Positions 23,999 to 33,512 are shown, numbered from the stretch's first letter. The stretch: DNA of 64,000 nt from CAWCVR01 sp963799105 (GCA_963799105.1 CAWCVR010000002.1:620001-684000), one strand, 5' to 3'. Notes: generated by a model not told the origin, from the letters alone. Numbers and translations: made by a program.

Positions 23999-25573
23999 TC
24001 ACACCGCCATCACGCAATGCTCCCCGCCGCACGGCTCGATGACTTCGTAGACCTGGCCCGTCAGCCCCGCCCCGTGTTTCGCCAGCAGCGGAAGGAACGA
24101 GTAGATCCGCTCCTGCAAGTGCCGCTCGGGATAGATCAGCCCGCTCAGCGACCGGGCGTCGCGCGCCGCACGCTCGTTGCGGCGCAGGGCCTCGCGGCCC
24201 ACCTTGCCTTCGATCCGGCTCAGTTGGTGGTGGATCTTACGCGCGCTCAGATTGAGTGCCTTGGCGAGCGTGGGGTCGAAGCCGGTCAGCGCCGCGCGAA
24301 GTTGCTCCACCGCGCCATCCACCGTCGCGGCCGCCTGGCTCATCACCGCGCTCACTTCCGGCGGCGCCAGCGTGGAAGCGATCCGCCGGCGAACCGCCTC
24401 CTCGCCGGCAAAGAAATCCGCCGGCTTCAGGCCATAGCGCTCCATGCGCTTCTGGCTGCGCGCGTCCAGCACCGTGAACCCGGCGCGCGGCACGGCCACC
24501 GGCATGCGCCCCAGGATCGAGCGGTAGATCGTCTCCGACTGCGCGAAATACGCCACCTCGGCCGGGCCGCCCACGATGGCCGCGGTGGGCAGCATGGAAT
24601 CCTGCACCACCGGCCGCAGCAGCGCATTCGGCGATAGCCAGCGCGCCTTGGCGGCCAGCTCCTCGGCGCCGATCCGCCGTCCGCTCAGCAGGTATTCCCG
24701 TCCGCTGCGGCGCAGCGCCAGGCGCTTGCCGTTCTCTATCAGGAAGACCAGCGAGGTCGCCGCCTCCACGTGCACCTGCGCGTGGTACCCGGCGGCCGCC
24801 AGTTGCCGGTTGCGCTCCAGCACCGCGGCAGTCAGGTCCTCGGCGCGCTCGACGGCGGTGCGCATCGCGGGCGCCGCCAGTTCGCGGAACGCCGGCAGCA
24901 TGGGGTCCACCTGCAGGATGCCGCGGTCCGGCAGCAGGCGCCGCAGCAGATCGCCGAACGCCTGGCCCATGGTGGCGCCGGGGCGATAGGTCTCCTCGAC
25001 CATCGCGGCGACCTCTTCTCCGAACGGCAGCCCGCCGACAATATCCCGCAGTTCGCCGGTTGGCGGCGCCACCAGCGTCACGTCTCCAGCCGGTTGCGCG
25101 CTCGCCGGCCGCCGCATTTCCAGACGCCGCGGCTGGTACTCCGAGTCGAAGACCCAGACGTGATCCACCTCGGCGAAGTCGTGGTCCTCGGTCGCCAGCC
25201 AGAACACCGGAACCGCGGGGATTCCGTTCGCGGTCAGCCACTCGGCCAGCCTGGCCGCATGCAGCGCCTTATAAACCGCGTAGGCCGGGCCGGAGAACAG
25301 CCCCACCTGCTGTCCCGTGGCTACCACCACCGTGCCGGGCTGGGCTAGGCGTTCCAGCGATGGGCCGTCCGGATTCTGCTGGCGCAGCGCCGCTATCAGG
25401 GCCGCGCGCTGCACGCTGGAGAACTGAATTTCGCTCGCGGCCGCCTGGAACGATTCCACGTCCCGCAGCGGATGCCGGTAAAAGGCTCCCGTCCGCGCGG
25501 GATGATCGAGCACGTCCGCGAACAACTGCGAGATGCCGGGGAGTTCGGTATGGCGGACCGAGGTGCAGTGCAT
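23999..25573 (-). CDS. bshC: Bacillithiol biosynthesis cysteine-adding enzyme BshC
   Basis: 524 residues, normal BshC length. Family blocks include VVVATGQQVGLFSGPAYAVY, FWLATEDHDFAEVDHVW, ILQVDPMLPAFRELAAP, and SPNALLRPVVQDSMLPT with YFAQSETIYRSILGRMPV. The C-terminal coiled-coil region (LNLSARKIHHQLSRIEGKVG) is also present. It is thought to join cysteine to glucosaminyl-malate in the last step of bacillithiol synthesis. bshA and bshB are not in the window. It lies 54 bases after the rseP stop on the same strand. Confidence 0.93.
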   Translation of the reverse strand: MHCTSVRHTELPGISQLFADVLDHPARTGAFYRHPLRDVESFQAAASEIQFSSVQRAALIAALRQQNPDGPSLERLAQPGTVVVATGQQVGLFSGPAYAVYKALHAARLAEWLTANGIPAVPVFWLATEDHDFAEVDHVWVFDSEYQPRRLEMRRPASAQPAGDVTLVAPPTGELRDIVGGLPFGEEVAAMVEETYRPGATMGQAFGDLLRRLLPDRGILQVDPMLPAFRELAAPAMRTAVERAEDLTAAVLERNRQLAAAGYHAQVHVEAATSLVFLIENGKRLALRRSGREYLLSGRRIGAEELAAKARWLSPNALLRPVVQDSMLPTAAIVGGPAEVAYFAQSETIYRSILGRMPVAVPRAGFTVLDARSQKRMERYGLKPADFFAGEEAVRRRIASTLAPPEVSAVMSQAAATVDGAVEQLRAALTGFDPTLAKALNLSARKIHHQLSRIEGKVGREALRRNERAARDARSLSGLIYPERHLQERIYSFLPLLAKHGAGLTGQVYEVIEPCGGEHCVMAV

Positions 25574-25627
25574 GCCCGTGGATCAGCTTACCAGATGATG
25601 GGCGCGTCGCGCGGGATTCGGCGGATG

Positions 25628-26956
25628 TTACCCCGCCGGGATATACCGCGAGATGTCGTTGAAGATGACGAAGGCCATCAGCACCATGATGAAGACGAAG
25701 CCGGCCTTGAACACGTTTTCCTTGACGGTCAGGCTCAGGTCGCGCTGCATGGTCATCTCCACCAGGAGCATCAGGATTGTGCCGCCGTCCAGGATGGGGA
25801 TCGGCAGAAGGTTGAAGATCGCCAGGTTGAGGCTCACCATCGCCATCAGCATCAGGAACGGCGAGAGGCCCTGCTTGGCCGCCGTTCCCGACATCTCGGC
25901 GAGGCCAATCGGCCCCGCCAGGTTCTTGGGCGACATGCGCCGTTGCACCATGCGTTCCAGAACCTGGACAATCAGCATCCCGTTCCTGGAGTTCTCGTGC
26001 AGCGATTCGCGAAACGCGGCCGGCAGAGACAGCCTGGAAACCAGGATGTCCAGCTTCGGCTCCGGTTGCACGCCGATCATCCAGCGCGCCGGTCCGTCCC
26101 TGTTGGACCACACCGGCTGCACCGCCAAAGTCGCCTTCCGGCCACCGCGCTGGTACTCCACTTGGACCGGCTTACCGCCGCTCGCCTTGGTGATCTCCTG
26201 AAAACGCAGCCGCGAATGAATGGGCTCGCCGTTGATTGCGAGGATCAGGTCACCCTTCTTCAGGCCAGCCTTTTCGGCCGGAAACCCCCGCTCGACCATC
26301 CCCAGTTGAATCTCGCCGCGACTGTCCCATCCGGCATAGCCCACGCCCAGGCTCTCGCTCAGAATGGGCGTCACCGTGGTGGAAAACGTGGTCCCGTTAC
26401 GTTTGATGGCGAGGTGCATGGGCCGTGTGGCGCCGGAGATTTCCTTGTCGATTACGTCTTCCCACGTTGGCTTGTTCTTGTCTTCCAGCTTGACGATGAG
26501 GTCGCCATCCTGAATGCCCGCCTTGGCCGCCGGAGAGTCCCCCGCCACGTGGCCGATCACGGGTTCCATGTCGGCGTCCGACAACTTCTCGAACTTCACC
26601 ATGTACAGGCCCGTGAGCAGACTCACGGCCAGCACGACGTTCATGAACGGCCCGGCAAAGGCAATGATCAGACGCTGCCAACGGGGCTTCGCCAGAAAAC
26701 TGCGCGGGTCGTCGAGGTTCTCGTCGGTCACCTGTTCGCCGGCCATTTTGACGTAACCGCCGAAGAGAATCGCCGACACGCGGTAGTCCGTTTCCCCGCG
26801 GCGGAAACCGAACAGGCGCGGGCCGAACCCGAAGCTGAACGCCTCCACTTTGACGTCGAAATGGCGCGCTGCCCAAAAATGCCCGAACTCGTGGATCATG
26901 ATCATGACGCCGATCAGCACGAGCAAGGAGAAAATGTACCAAATCCAATCAGGCAT
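25628..26956 (-). CDS. rseP: Site-2 protease RseP (RIP zinc metalloprotease)
   Basis: 442 residues. The zinc motif H22-E-F-G-H26 lies in the first membrane segment, GGYVKMAGE follows, two PDZ domains span ~115-290 (DSPAAKAGIQDGDLIVKL and FPAEKAGLKKGDLILAING), and the second active-site motif NLLPIPILDGG lies near 385. It cuts membrane-anchored anti-sigma factors or signal peptides within the membrane. It starts six bases after dxr, a common bacterial pairing. Confidence 0.95.
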   Translation of the reverse strand: MPDWIWYIFSLLVLIGVMIMIHEFGHFWAARHFDVKVEAFSFGFGPRLFGFRRGETDYRVSAILFGGYVKMAGEQVTDENLDDPRSFLAKPRWQRLIIAFAGPFMNVVLAVSLLTGLYMVKFEKLSDADMEPVIGHVAGDSPAAKAGIQDGDLIVKLEDKNKPTWEDVIDKEISGATRPMHLAIKRNGTTFSTTVTPILSESLGVGYAGWDSRGEIQLGMVERGFPAEKAGLKKGDLILAINGEPIHSRLRFQEITKASGGKPVQVEYQRGGRKATLAVQPVWSNRDGPARWMIGVQPEPKLDILVSRLSLPAAFRESLHENSRNGMLIVQVLERMVQRRMSPKNLAGPIGLAEMSGTAAKQGLSPFLMLMAMVSLNLAIFNLLPIPILDGGTILMLLVEMTMQRDLSLTVKENVFKAGFVFIMVLMAFVIFNDISRYIPAG

Positions 26957-26962
26957 ATAGAG

Positions 26963-28156
26963 TCACCTGGCCACTACTCCCGCCGTTCGGGCCATCACCA
27001 ACTCGCCCGCCGCCACGCGCGATTCGCGATCGATCTCCAAAACTTCAGCCACCGTGCCCGGCCAGCGCATCGGAATCCGGGAGAGCGTCTCTTCGACGAT
27101 CTCGGCAATCTCCGGGAACCCGATCTTGCCTTGCAGAAACGCCTCGACGGCCATCTCGTCGGCAGCGTTCAGCGTGCACGTGGCCGACCCGCCCGCCTCC
27201 TGGCATCGATAGGCCAGTTTGAGAAGAGGGAACTTGTCGAAATCCGGCGGCAGAAACTCCCACCGGCGCGCTTGGGCCCAGTCGATCTTGGGCACCGGCG
27301 CCTCCGACCGGTCCGGATAGGTCAGCGCGTATTGGATCGGCATCCGCATGTCCGTAGCCGATATCTGTGCAAGCACGCTGCCATCGCTGTATTCGATCAT
27401 GGCATGCACGGTGGATTGGGGATGAATCACCACACCCACCTGCGACGGCTGGAAATCGAATAGCCAACACGCCTCAATCACTTCGAAGCCTTTGTTCATC
27501 AAGGTGGCGCAATCGATGGTGATGCGGTTCCCCATGCGCCAGGTGGGATGGTTGAGCGCCTGCTCCGGCGTCACCGACGCCAGGGCTTCACGGGGGGTGT
27601 TGCGAAACGGCCCACCCGATGCCGTGAGGATCAGCTTCGTCACGGCTGCGCGGTTGCCCGCCCGCAAGCACTGGTGCGCCCCGTTATGTTCGCTATCCAC
27701 CGGCACCAACTCAGCTCCGTGTTCCCGCACGGCCTCCATCACCAGCTTGCCGCTCGAAACCAGCACTTCCTTGTTTGCCAACCCGACCCGCTTGCCGCGG
27801 CAAACCGCCTCGTACGTGGCTTCCAGTCCAACCACCCCAACCATCGCCGAAATCACCGTATCCACTTCGGGGGCCGTCGAGATCCGCACGCGGGCGTCAT
27901 TGCCCCACTCCAGTTGCGGCCAATCCGCCCGCGGCAATCCCGCGGACTCCAGACTCCTGATTAGACGCTCCCGGCCGTCGGCGGTCGCAACCACCGCGAC
28001 CCGAGGGCGGAACTCCACAATCTGGGACGCCAGCACCTCCACGTTGTGCCCAGCGGCAAGGGCATATACCTGGTACAGGTCGCGATTGCGGCGCAGCACG
28101 TCGAGGGTATTCGTTCCGATGGACCCGGTGGACCCCAGAATGGTAAGAATCTTCAT
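26963..28156 (-). CDS. dxr: 1-deoxy-D-xylulose 5-phosphate reductoisomerase
   Basis: 397 residues, full length. NADPH-binding start ILGSTGSIGTNTLDVL; active-site blocks LANKEVLVSSGKLVM, LVPVDSEHNGAHQCL and TASGGPFRNTP; substrate loop NHPTWRMGNRITIDCATLMNKG. It makes 2-C-methyl-D-erythritol 4-phosphate in the MEP isoprenoid pathway. It heads a dxr-rseP unit. In HNGAHQCL, an Ala stands where many orthologues have Ser or Ile; this does not touch a metal ligand. Confidence 0.96.
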   Translation of the reverse strand: MKILTILGSTGSIGTNTLDVLRRNRDLYQVYALAAGHNVEVLASQIVEFRPRVAVVATADGRERLIRSLESAGLPRADWPQLEWGNDARVRISTAPEVDTVISAMVGVVGLEATYEAVCRGKRVGLANKEVLVSSGKLVMEAVREHGAELVPVDSEHNGAHQCLRAGNRAAVTKLILTASGGPFRNTPREALASVTPEQALNHPTWRMGNRITIDCATLMNKGFEVIEACWLFDFQPSQVGVVIHPQSTVHAMIEYSDGSVLAQISATDMRMPIQYALTYPDRSEAPVPKIDWAQARRWEFLPPDFDKFPLLKLAYRCQEAGGSATCTLNAADEMAVEAFLQGKIGFPEIAEIVEETLSRIPMRWPGTVAEVLEIDRESRVAAGELVMARTAGVVAR

Positions 28157-28295
28157 GGCGGTGCCCCAAACAGCGTATTTCCCATGGTATCACGCAACGC
28201 TCCGGATGCTCCGGAAACGCGGGATATCCGGGATTCACCCGATACGGTCTCACCGGATGACACAAGTCGCTCGCCTGGGTTTCTTTTGTTTCTTG

Positions 28296-28344
28296 AAGAC
28301 CTCTGACCCTTTCGGGCGCCGGGGAGGGTTGCTTCAGGGGTCTT
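28296..28344 (-). other. Stem-loop in the region upstream of dxr
   Basis: In the 287-base gap between the dehydrogenase stop and the dxr start, AAGACC (28296-28301) pairs with GGTCTT (28339-28344), CTG with CAG, and ACCCT (28306-28310) with AGGGT (28325-28329), giving a bulged stem of about 14 pairs with a GC-rich loop. The surrounding bases are AT-rich for this genome. It could be part of the dxr leader or a transcription end; it matches no riboswitch class I know. A second inverted repeat, CTTCCAA/TTGGAAG, lies at 28392-28423. Confidence 0.35.
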
Positions 28345-28443
28345 AATTTAGAGGTTAGTCTCGCTTTGGTGGGAGTTGCCTCCCCGGCTTACTTCCAATA
28401 ATAGTAGATTCCGATTTTGGAAGCAACAAAAAAATGGATCTTT

Positions 28444-29337
28444 TTATTGGAATTTTGTGGTGATCCCCACAAGTTGCTCTAACACATTGATTGTAGAGCA
28501 GAAATCGTCATCTCCATGGCCGGCGGCGATGGCCGCCTGAAAAAGCTGCTGGGTCAAACCGGTCAGAAACAGCGGCACTCCCAGGTCTTTCCCTGATTCC
28601 AGCATCAGTCCGATGTCCTTGTGCATCCACTTCGTCGAGAAATTGGCGCTGAAATCCCGGCGAAGCACGAAGGGAGCCTTGTAGGAGATCAGCCCCGACT
28701 TGGCGGCACTGTTGTCCAGGATCTCCAGCATCAACTGCGGATCCATGCCCCCTTTGACGGCCAGCACCATGCCCTCGTTAAATGCCGCCATCAAGTTGCA
28801 AAGAATCAGGTTCTGCGTCAACTTGGCCTGCAGACCCAGGCCCGCTTTGCCGCAATAGTAGATCCGCTTGCCCATCGGCTCGAAGAAGGGCTTCACCTTC
28901 TCGAACACCACCGGGTCGCCACCCACCATGAACGTCAGGGTACCGCCCTGGGCTCCTGGAGTGGACCCCGTGCAAGGGGCATCCAGGAAGTCCACACCAC
29001 GTGTTTTCAGTGCTTTGCCGATCTTCCGGCTTTGCTTTGGGCTGATCGTGCTGGCATCCGCCACTGCGGTTCCGGGACGTGCTCCCTCGATGACCCCGTT
29101 GGGCCCGAGAAGCACTTGCGTCGCCATCTCGGTATCGCCCACACAGAGGAACACGACGTCGGCGGCCTCGGCCACCTGCTTGGGCGACTCCACCGCGCGC
29201 CCGCCCGCCTCCTCCGCCAGTTTGTCCGCCTTGTCGGCGGTGTGAGACCACAGCGCCACCTCGTGGCCGGCGCGCAACAGGTTGCGGGCCATGGGGTAAC
29301 CCATCAACCCCAGCCCCAGAAATCCGAGTTTCGCCAT
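28444..29337 (-). CDS. NAD(P)-dependent beta-hydroxyacid dehydrogenase (HIBADH family)
   Basis: 297 residues. Rossmann motif FLGLGLMGYPMARNL at the N-terminus; substrate site DAPCTGSTPGAQGGTLTFMV (usual DAPVSGG with a variant CTGS); catalytic lysine in GLQAKLTQNL. The C-terminal helical domain contains FSTKWMHKDIGLMLE. Members reduce or oxidise 3-hydroxyisobutyrate, tartronate semialdehyde, succinic semialdehyde or glyoxylate; the substrate is not predictable here. It follows the CPBP protease gene on the same strand by 18 bases. Confidence 0.88.
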   Translation of the reverse strand: MAKLGFLGLGLMGYPMARNLLRAGHEVALWSHTADKADKLAEEAGGRAVESPKQVAEAADVVFLCVGDTEMATQVLLGPNGVIEGARPGTAVADASTISPKQSRKIGKALKTRGVDFLDAPCTGSTPGAQGGTLTFMVGGDPVVFEKVKPFFEPMGKRIYYCGKAGLGLQAKLTQNLILCNLMAAFNEGMVLAVKGGMDPQLMLEILDNSAAKSGLISYKAPFVLRRDFSANFSTKWMHKDIGLMLESGKDLGVPLFLTGLTQQLFQAAIAAGHGDDDFCSTINVLEQLVGITTKFQ

Positions 29338-29355
29338 AGAGTATGGATTGTACCT

Positions 29356-30339
29356 CTACCAGAAGAACGCCCGCCACGTGGCCACGACCAGCGAGTGCGT
29401 AACCACCCCGGCCCGGATGCCGCCCGTCTGGTTGCGCGCCCGCCCGCACAGCCAGCCTAGCACCGCGGTCAGGATCACCCACTTCCAGCCGCGAAACCAA
29501 TAGTGGATGAGTCCGAAAACCGCCGAAGTGACCGCCAGCGCCGTAGTGCGATTGTGAGTCCAGACTTCCACCCAGGGTTGCAAGACTCCGCGAAAGTAGA
29601 ACTCCTCGGAAAGCGCCGGCAACACCCACAAGCAGCCTAGGAACGCAGCCGCAACCGCCCAGAACGGTCTGGGAGCCAAGGTGCCGGTGACCCCGCGGAG
29701 CAGGTGAGTGGCCCCCAGCAGCACGTTCAGTGGGAATGCGATGGCCATGAAGTAGAGGAAGTGGAGGACTCCGACGCGCCACTCCCGCCCGCTGGGCCAG
29801 AAGCCGAGACCGGTTTCCGGTACGCGGCGTTGCAGTATGAGGACCATCACGGTCATCTGAATCACCGTGACGTGGCCCAGGATGATCAGATGCTGCTTGA
29901 GATAGTCGGGGTACACCGGCGCCAGGTAGCCGGTCAGGATGAGCGCCCCGGTCAGCGCCAGGAACCCGAGATCGGCGAGCGCCATCGCCGGCAGAACCAC
30001 GTACCACAGGGCGATCGCCAGCGCCATCGCCAACAGCCGCGCCAGCGCGGTCCATTGAAACGGAAGCGCGCCGCAACAGCAGACCAGGTAAGGGAGCAGC
30101 GCCGAGACGGCGAGGTAGGCAGGAAGGCCAGCCGGCGGGCGCAGCGCGCCGATTCGACGCCGCAAGGCGGGAAACCCGATAACCAGATAAAATGGAGTTT
30201 CGACGAGGAAGGCGGCAATCACCGGCGCCGCCGCCGAGGTGGAAATGCCCCGCCCGTGCGCATACAGAACGCCCGCCGCAGCCAGCGCCATCCAGGCGAT
30301 CAGCAGCGCCGCCAGGAAGCCACCGGGCAGTTTGGCCAT
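29356..30339 (-). CDS. CPBP family intramembrane metalloprotease (Abi/Rce1-like)
   Basis: 327 residues from ATG 30339 (MAKLPGGFLAALLIAW); the open frame extends upstream, but this start precedes the first membrane segment and has AGG nearby. About eight membrane segments. Motifs: ALSEEFYFRGVL (EExxxR), FGLIHYWF (FxxxH) and RAGVVTHSLVV (a second conserved His). Related proteins cleave prenylated or membrane substrates, often in immunity or envelope maintenance. TAGAAT lies eight bases upstream of the start. Its start codon overlaps that of the divergent gene at 30332. Confidence 0.85.
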   Translation of the reverse strand: MAKLPGGFLAALLIAWMALAAAGVLYAHGRGISTSAAAPVIAAFLVETPFYLVIGFPALRRRIGALRPPAGLPAYLAVSALLPYLVCCCGALPFQWTALARLLAMALAIALWYVVLPAMALADLGFLALTGALILTGYLAPVYPDYLKQHLIILGHVTVIQMTVMVLILQRRVPETGLGFWPSGREWRVGVLHFLYFMAIAFPLNVLLGATHLLRGVTGTLAPRPFWAVAAAFLGCLWVLPALSEEFYFRGVLQPWVEVWTHNRTTALAVTSAVFGLIHYWFRGWKWVILTAVLGWLCGRARNQTGGIRAGVVTHSLVVATWRAFFW

Positions 30340-31063
30340 TGGCCTCATTCTAGCATTCGCGCTTGCGGCTCCCCAGGCGCGGCCGCAAGGCGCTCCGGAC
30401 GCGCCCGCCAATCTGGCCAAACTCGTGGCCCATCGCGAGAGCGAAACCGAAACCGAGCGCAACGAGTACATGTACCGGCAGACCGTGACTATCGAGGAAC
30501 TCGATACCAGTGGCGCGGCGCGCGGCGCCTATCGCGAAGTGCGCGACATCATTTTTTCCCCAAAGCACGAGCGCACCGAGGAATTGGTCGGCACCCCGAA
30601 CAACGGACTGAAGCGGCTGGCGATGACCGACGAGGATTTTCGCGACGTGCGCGAGATTCAGCCGCTGGTTCTGACCGAAGACCGCCTGTGGAACTATGAA
30701 ACCCGGTTCCGGGGAGAAGAAGCCGTGGATGACGTGGATTGTTGGGTGCTTCAGGCTCGCCCCCGCCAGATTCTGGACGGGCAGCGGTTCTTCGACGGCC
30801 TGTTATGGGTGGACAAGAAGGACTACAACATCGTGCGCATGGAAGGCCAGGCCGTCCCGCAGATTCGCACCACCAGGACCGAGAACCTGTTCCCGCGCTT
30901 CACCACCATCCGCAAGCCCATCGATGGGACGCATTGGTTTCCGGTGTTTACGTACGCCGATGACACGCTGCAATTCCGCTCTGGCCCGCAGCGCGAACGT
31001 CTGCGGATCGCTTACTCCGGCTATAAGCGTTTCCGCGCGGAATCGACCATTATCGTAAAGTAG
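30332..31063 (+). CDS. Exported LolA-like outer-membrane lipoprotein-sorting family protein
   Basis: 243 residues from TTG 30332, chosen because it directly precedes a signal peptide (AIGLILAFALAAPQARPQ); ATG 30239 in frame would add a stretch antisense to the CPBP gene. The mature part is beta-rich: EYMYRQTVTIEELDTSG, VDDVDCWVLQARPR, GLLWVDKKDYNIVRMEGQ and GTHWFPVFTYADDTLQF. This layout is typical of LolA/LolB-fold proteins common in Acidobacteria. Ligand unknown. The overlap of divergent starts is unusual and leaves the choice of start uncertain. Confidence 0.65.
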   Translation: MAIGLILAFALAAPQARPQGAPDAPANLAKLVAHRESETETERNEYMYRQTVTIEELDTSGAARGAYREVRDIIFSPKHERTEELVGTPNNGLKRLAMTDEDFRDVREIQPLVLTEDRLWNYETRFRGEEAVDDVDCWVLQARPRQILDGQRFFDGLLWVDKKDYNIVRMEGQAVPQIRTTRTENLFPRFTTIRKPIDGTHWFPVFTYADDTLQFRSGPQRERLRIAYSGYKRFRAESTIIVK

Positions 31064-31099
31064 CGCGGGCCTTGTCACGGGCGCGGCGGATGGCGGCGC

Positions 31100-31999
31100 T
31101 CAGCCCAGGTAATTGAACAGAGACGTGGTCGGCATCTTCCCTTCCGCCTGAAACGCCGCCTGCAAGGCCGTGTTCGACTGGGTCAACTGGAGCGCGGCGC
31201 TGGCGGCGTCGGCGTCCTGGATATTGCTGATCGCGGTCTTCAACTGAGTGTCGTATTGATTGGCGAAGGTGTTTGAGTTGTCTATACGGTCTTCCACGTT
31301 GCCGTAAAACGCCTCCATAGTGTTCAGGTGGCTGGAGGCGGTTTGCAACGCGGCCAGGGCGTTGGTGATGCCGGTCTGATTGTTGCCGAGTAGATTGAGC
31401 CGCAGCGAGTTCAGCGCGGCGAACACGCTGGCGCCGGGAGCGTCGAAGATCTGATAGGCAGTTTCCGACGCCGTGAACGTGCCGCCCTCCGGGTCCTGAA
31501 CCTGGCGCGTGGCAGGAGCATTCGACAGCAGGTCCACACCCGTGGTGGCCGTCAAATCGAGCTGATAGGTAGGGCTGTTCTCCCGGTCGCCGCTGAAGAT
31601 ATACCGGCCTTGCACCTGGGTCTGGCTGATCGAGACCATTTCCGCCTGAATGCCCGCGATCTCCTGCGCGATGTCTTGCCGCGACGAGGCAGTGGTGGTG
31701 GCACTGGCGCCCTGAGTGGCCAGACTTACCGCGTTGTCCATGAGCTGGATGGCGGAGCCCAGTGCGCTGTCGGCGCTGTCGGCATCGGCCGTTGCCGAGT
31801 TGAGATTGGATTGAATCTGGGTATTCTGTTGTTCGTCGGTGCGCAGTTGCAGCAGCGCCTGGATCTGGCCGGGATCGTCGGAGGCGACGTTGACCTTCTT
31901 TCCGGAGGAAACCTCGCTGTTGGCGTCCGCCAGACTCTGTTCGAGGCGGTTGACGTTCGCCAGGAAGATCGCCGAAGTTGGGGTCAGATTGGTGATCAT
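31100..31999 (-). CDS. flgL: Flagellar hook-associated protein 3 FlgL
   Basis: 299 residues with the flagellin-like N-terminus (LANVNRLEQSLADANSEVSSGKKVNVASDDP) and C-terminal helix (AASAALQLTQSNTALQAAF). A variable central part includes VQGRYIFSGDRENSPTY. FlgL forms the junction between hook-filament junction protein FlgK and the filament. It starts 15 bases after flgK stops, the last gene of the flgM-flgN-flgK-flgL unit. Confidence 0.92.
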   Translation of the reverse strand: MITNLTPTSAIFLANVNRLEQSLADANSEVSSGKKVNVASDDPGQIQALLQLRTDEQQNTQIQSNLNSATADADSADSALGSAIQLMDNAVSLATQGASATTTASSRQDIAQEIAGIQAEMVSISQTQVQGRYIFSGDRENSPTYQLDLTATTGVDLLSNAPATRQVQDPEGGTFTASETAYQIFDAPGASVFAALNSLRLNLLGNNQTGITNALAALQTASSHLNTMEAFYGNVEDRIDNSNTFANQYDTQLKTAISNIQDADAASAALQLTQSNTALQAAFQAEGKMPTTSLFNYLG

Positions 32000-32014
32000 A
32001 ACCGTGCCCTATCC

Positions 32015-33508
32015 TTATGTCGATGGCGTCATCATGTTGATGGTGTCCAGCGTGATCTGGTCGAGGACCGAGACGAGTTTGGAGTTGGCCTCGTAGGACC
32101 GTTGAAACGCCACCAGGTTCACGGCTTCCTCGTCCAGGTTGACCCCGGTCAGTTGCTGCCGGAGACTCTGCGCCTGGGCCAGCGCCGATTTCGACACCTG
32201 TTGCTGGTCGGTGGCGGCATTCAGTTCGGAGCCCACCTGCGACGCCATGTTGCCGTAGTACTGGGTGTAGCTGGCGCCGTCGATCTCGTCGGACGAGTCG
32301 GTGGGAGTAGCCATGCTCGCCAGCGCCAGCGCAATTCCGTTCGACACTTCGGGCGGGCCCGGGTCGATGGCCGCCAGTTGCGAGGCTGTGATGCTGGGAT
32401 TGACCGCCAGCGATTGCGCGACGTCGGTGGCGTTGGGGGTACCGTCGTCGTTGGTGTCGTAGGTGAACAAGGCCACGCCGGGCACGGCGGGCGACCCGCC
32501 AGTCCCGTTCGGACCGTTTGCCACGGCGTCGGAAACGTTCCCGGATGTCAGCAACCCATTGACGCGGTCGGCGAACTGCTGCGCCAGAATGTTGAGACTG
32601 CCTTGTTGATAAGCGTCTCCAATGTAGCTCGGCAGGACGTTGTTGCGCAGGTTCAGCAGGGACCCCAGTTGCCCCGTGGTGATGGTGCTGGTGATGTCGG
32701 TGCCTTCGGCGGATAGAATATGCGCGGTAGGCGGTCCGTTGGAGTAGGTCGGCGGAGGATCCGCCGGCTGCTCCATTTGGTAACTGAGCTGAAACTGCGT
32801 GGCGCCCATCAGCAGCGGAGTCTGTCCCGCCGCCATAACCGTCACCGACCCGTCCGCCTGTTGCGTGGCACTGATGCCGACGTACTGGGAGAGTTGCTCG
32901 AGCGTGGAGTAGACTTGAGCGTCCAAACCGGCATCGTTCCGGTCGCCGTTCAGGATCTGCGAATTGTAGCCCTTCAGTTGCCCTACCAGTTGGTTGACCT
33001 GCGAGACCGTCTGCTGCAACTGCGCTTCGGTGCTCTGCGCGAGATTCGCCAGACCGTTGGCGGTTTGCTGAAAGGCTTCCGCCACATCTCCGGCCTGGTT
33101 CAGAACGTCTTGCCGCGCATTGTTGTCGTCGGGAGTCTGGCCCCACGCCGAGAAGCTCTGATACAGACTATTGAGGGCCGCCGCGATTCCGGAATCTCCC
33201 GAGATCGGGAAGTTGTTCTGCAAGCTGGTCAAACCGCTTACATCCTGGGTTGCCTGCCCGAGAGAGGTATTCTGCTGCCATACCGCCTGCTCAGCGTACT
33301 GGTCCCGCGCACTCACAACCTCGCCCGCCCGCACCCCTCCCAACGCCCCATGCCCGTCCTGGAACGGCATCGCATAGAACGTTTGGGATTGCTCGACATA
33401 TCCCGGAGTGGAGGAGTTGGCTACGTTGTTCTCGGTTACCACCAGTGCCTGGTCGTAGGCACTGAGCGTCGAAGCAGCCACATGCAACGCCCCAACTATG
33501 CTGGACAT
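32015..33508 (-). CDS. flgK: Flagellar hook-associated protein 1 FlgK
   Basis: 497 residues. The N-terminal rod/hook motif is clear (ALVVTENNVANSSTPGYVEQ), as is the C-terminal helix (VNLDEEAVNLVAFQRSYEAN then SKLVSVLDQITLDTINMM). A Gly/Asp/Asn-rich middle (~300-420) forms the variable outer domain. FlgK is the first junction protein on the hook. It lies four bases after the FlgN-like gene, consistent with a chaperone-substrate pairing. Confidence 0.94.
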   Translation of the reverse strand: MSSIVGALHVAASTLSAYDQALVVTENNVANSSTPGYVEQSQTFYAMPFQDGHGALGGVRAGEVVSARDQYAEQAVWQQNTSLGQATQDVSGLTSLQNNFPISGDSGIAAALNSLYQSFSAWGQTPDDNNARQDVLNQAGDVAEAFQQTANGLANLAQSTEAQLQQTVSQVNQLVGQLKGYNSQILNGDRNDAGLDAQVYSTLEQLSQYVGISATQQADGSVTVMAAGQTPLLMGATQFQLSYQMEQPADPPPTYSNGPPTAHILSAEGTDITSTITTGQLGSLLNLRNNVLPSYIGDAYQQGSLNILAQQFADRVNGLLTSGNVSDAVANGPNGTGGSPAVPGVALFTYDTNDDGTPNATDVAQSLAVNPSITASQLAAIDPGPPEVSNGIALALASMATPTDSSDEIDGASYTQYYGNMASQVGSELNAATDQQQVSKSALAQAQSLRQQLTGVNLDEEAVNLVAFQRSYEANSKLVSVLDQITLDTINMMTPST

Positions 33509-33512
33509 GGCA

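Noticed and set aside
25472..27463. 663-codon plus-strand frame opposite rseP and dxr
   Set aside because: Both minus-strand genes are certain, and the antisense translation is His/Arg-rich without recognisable domains.
28296..28344. Known riboswitch class upstream of dxr
   Set aside because: The stem pattern and loop do not match SAM, TPP, cobalamin, glycine or FMN consensus elements as far as I can see.
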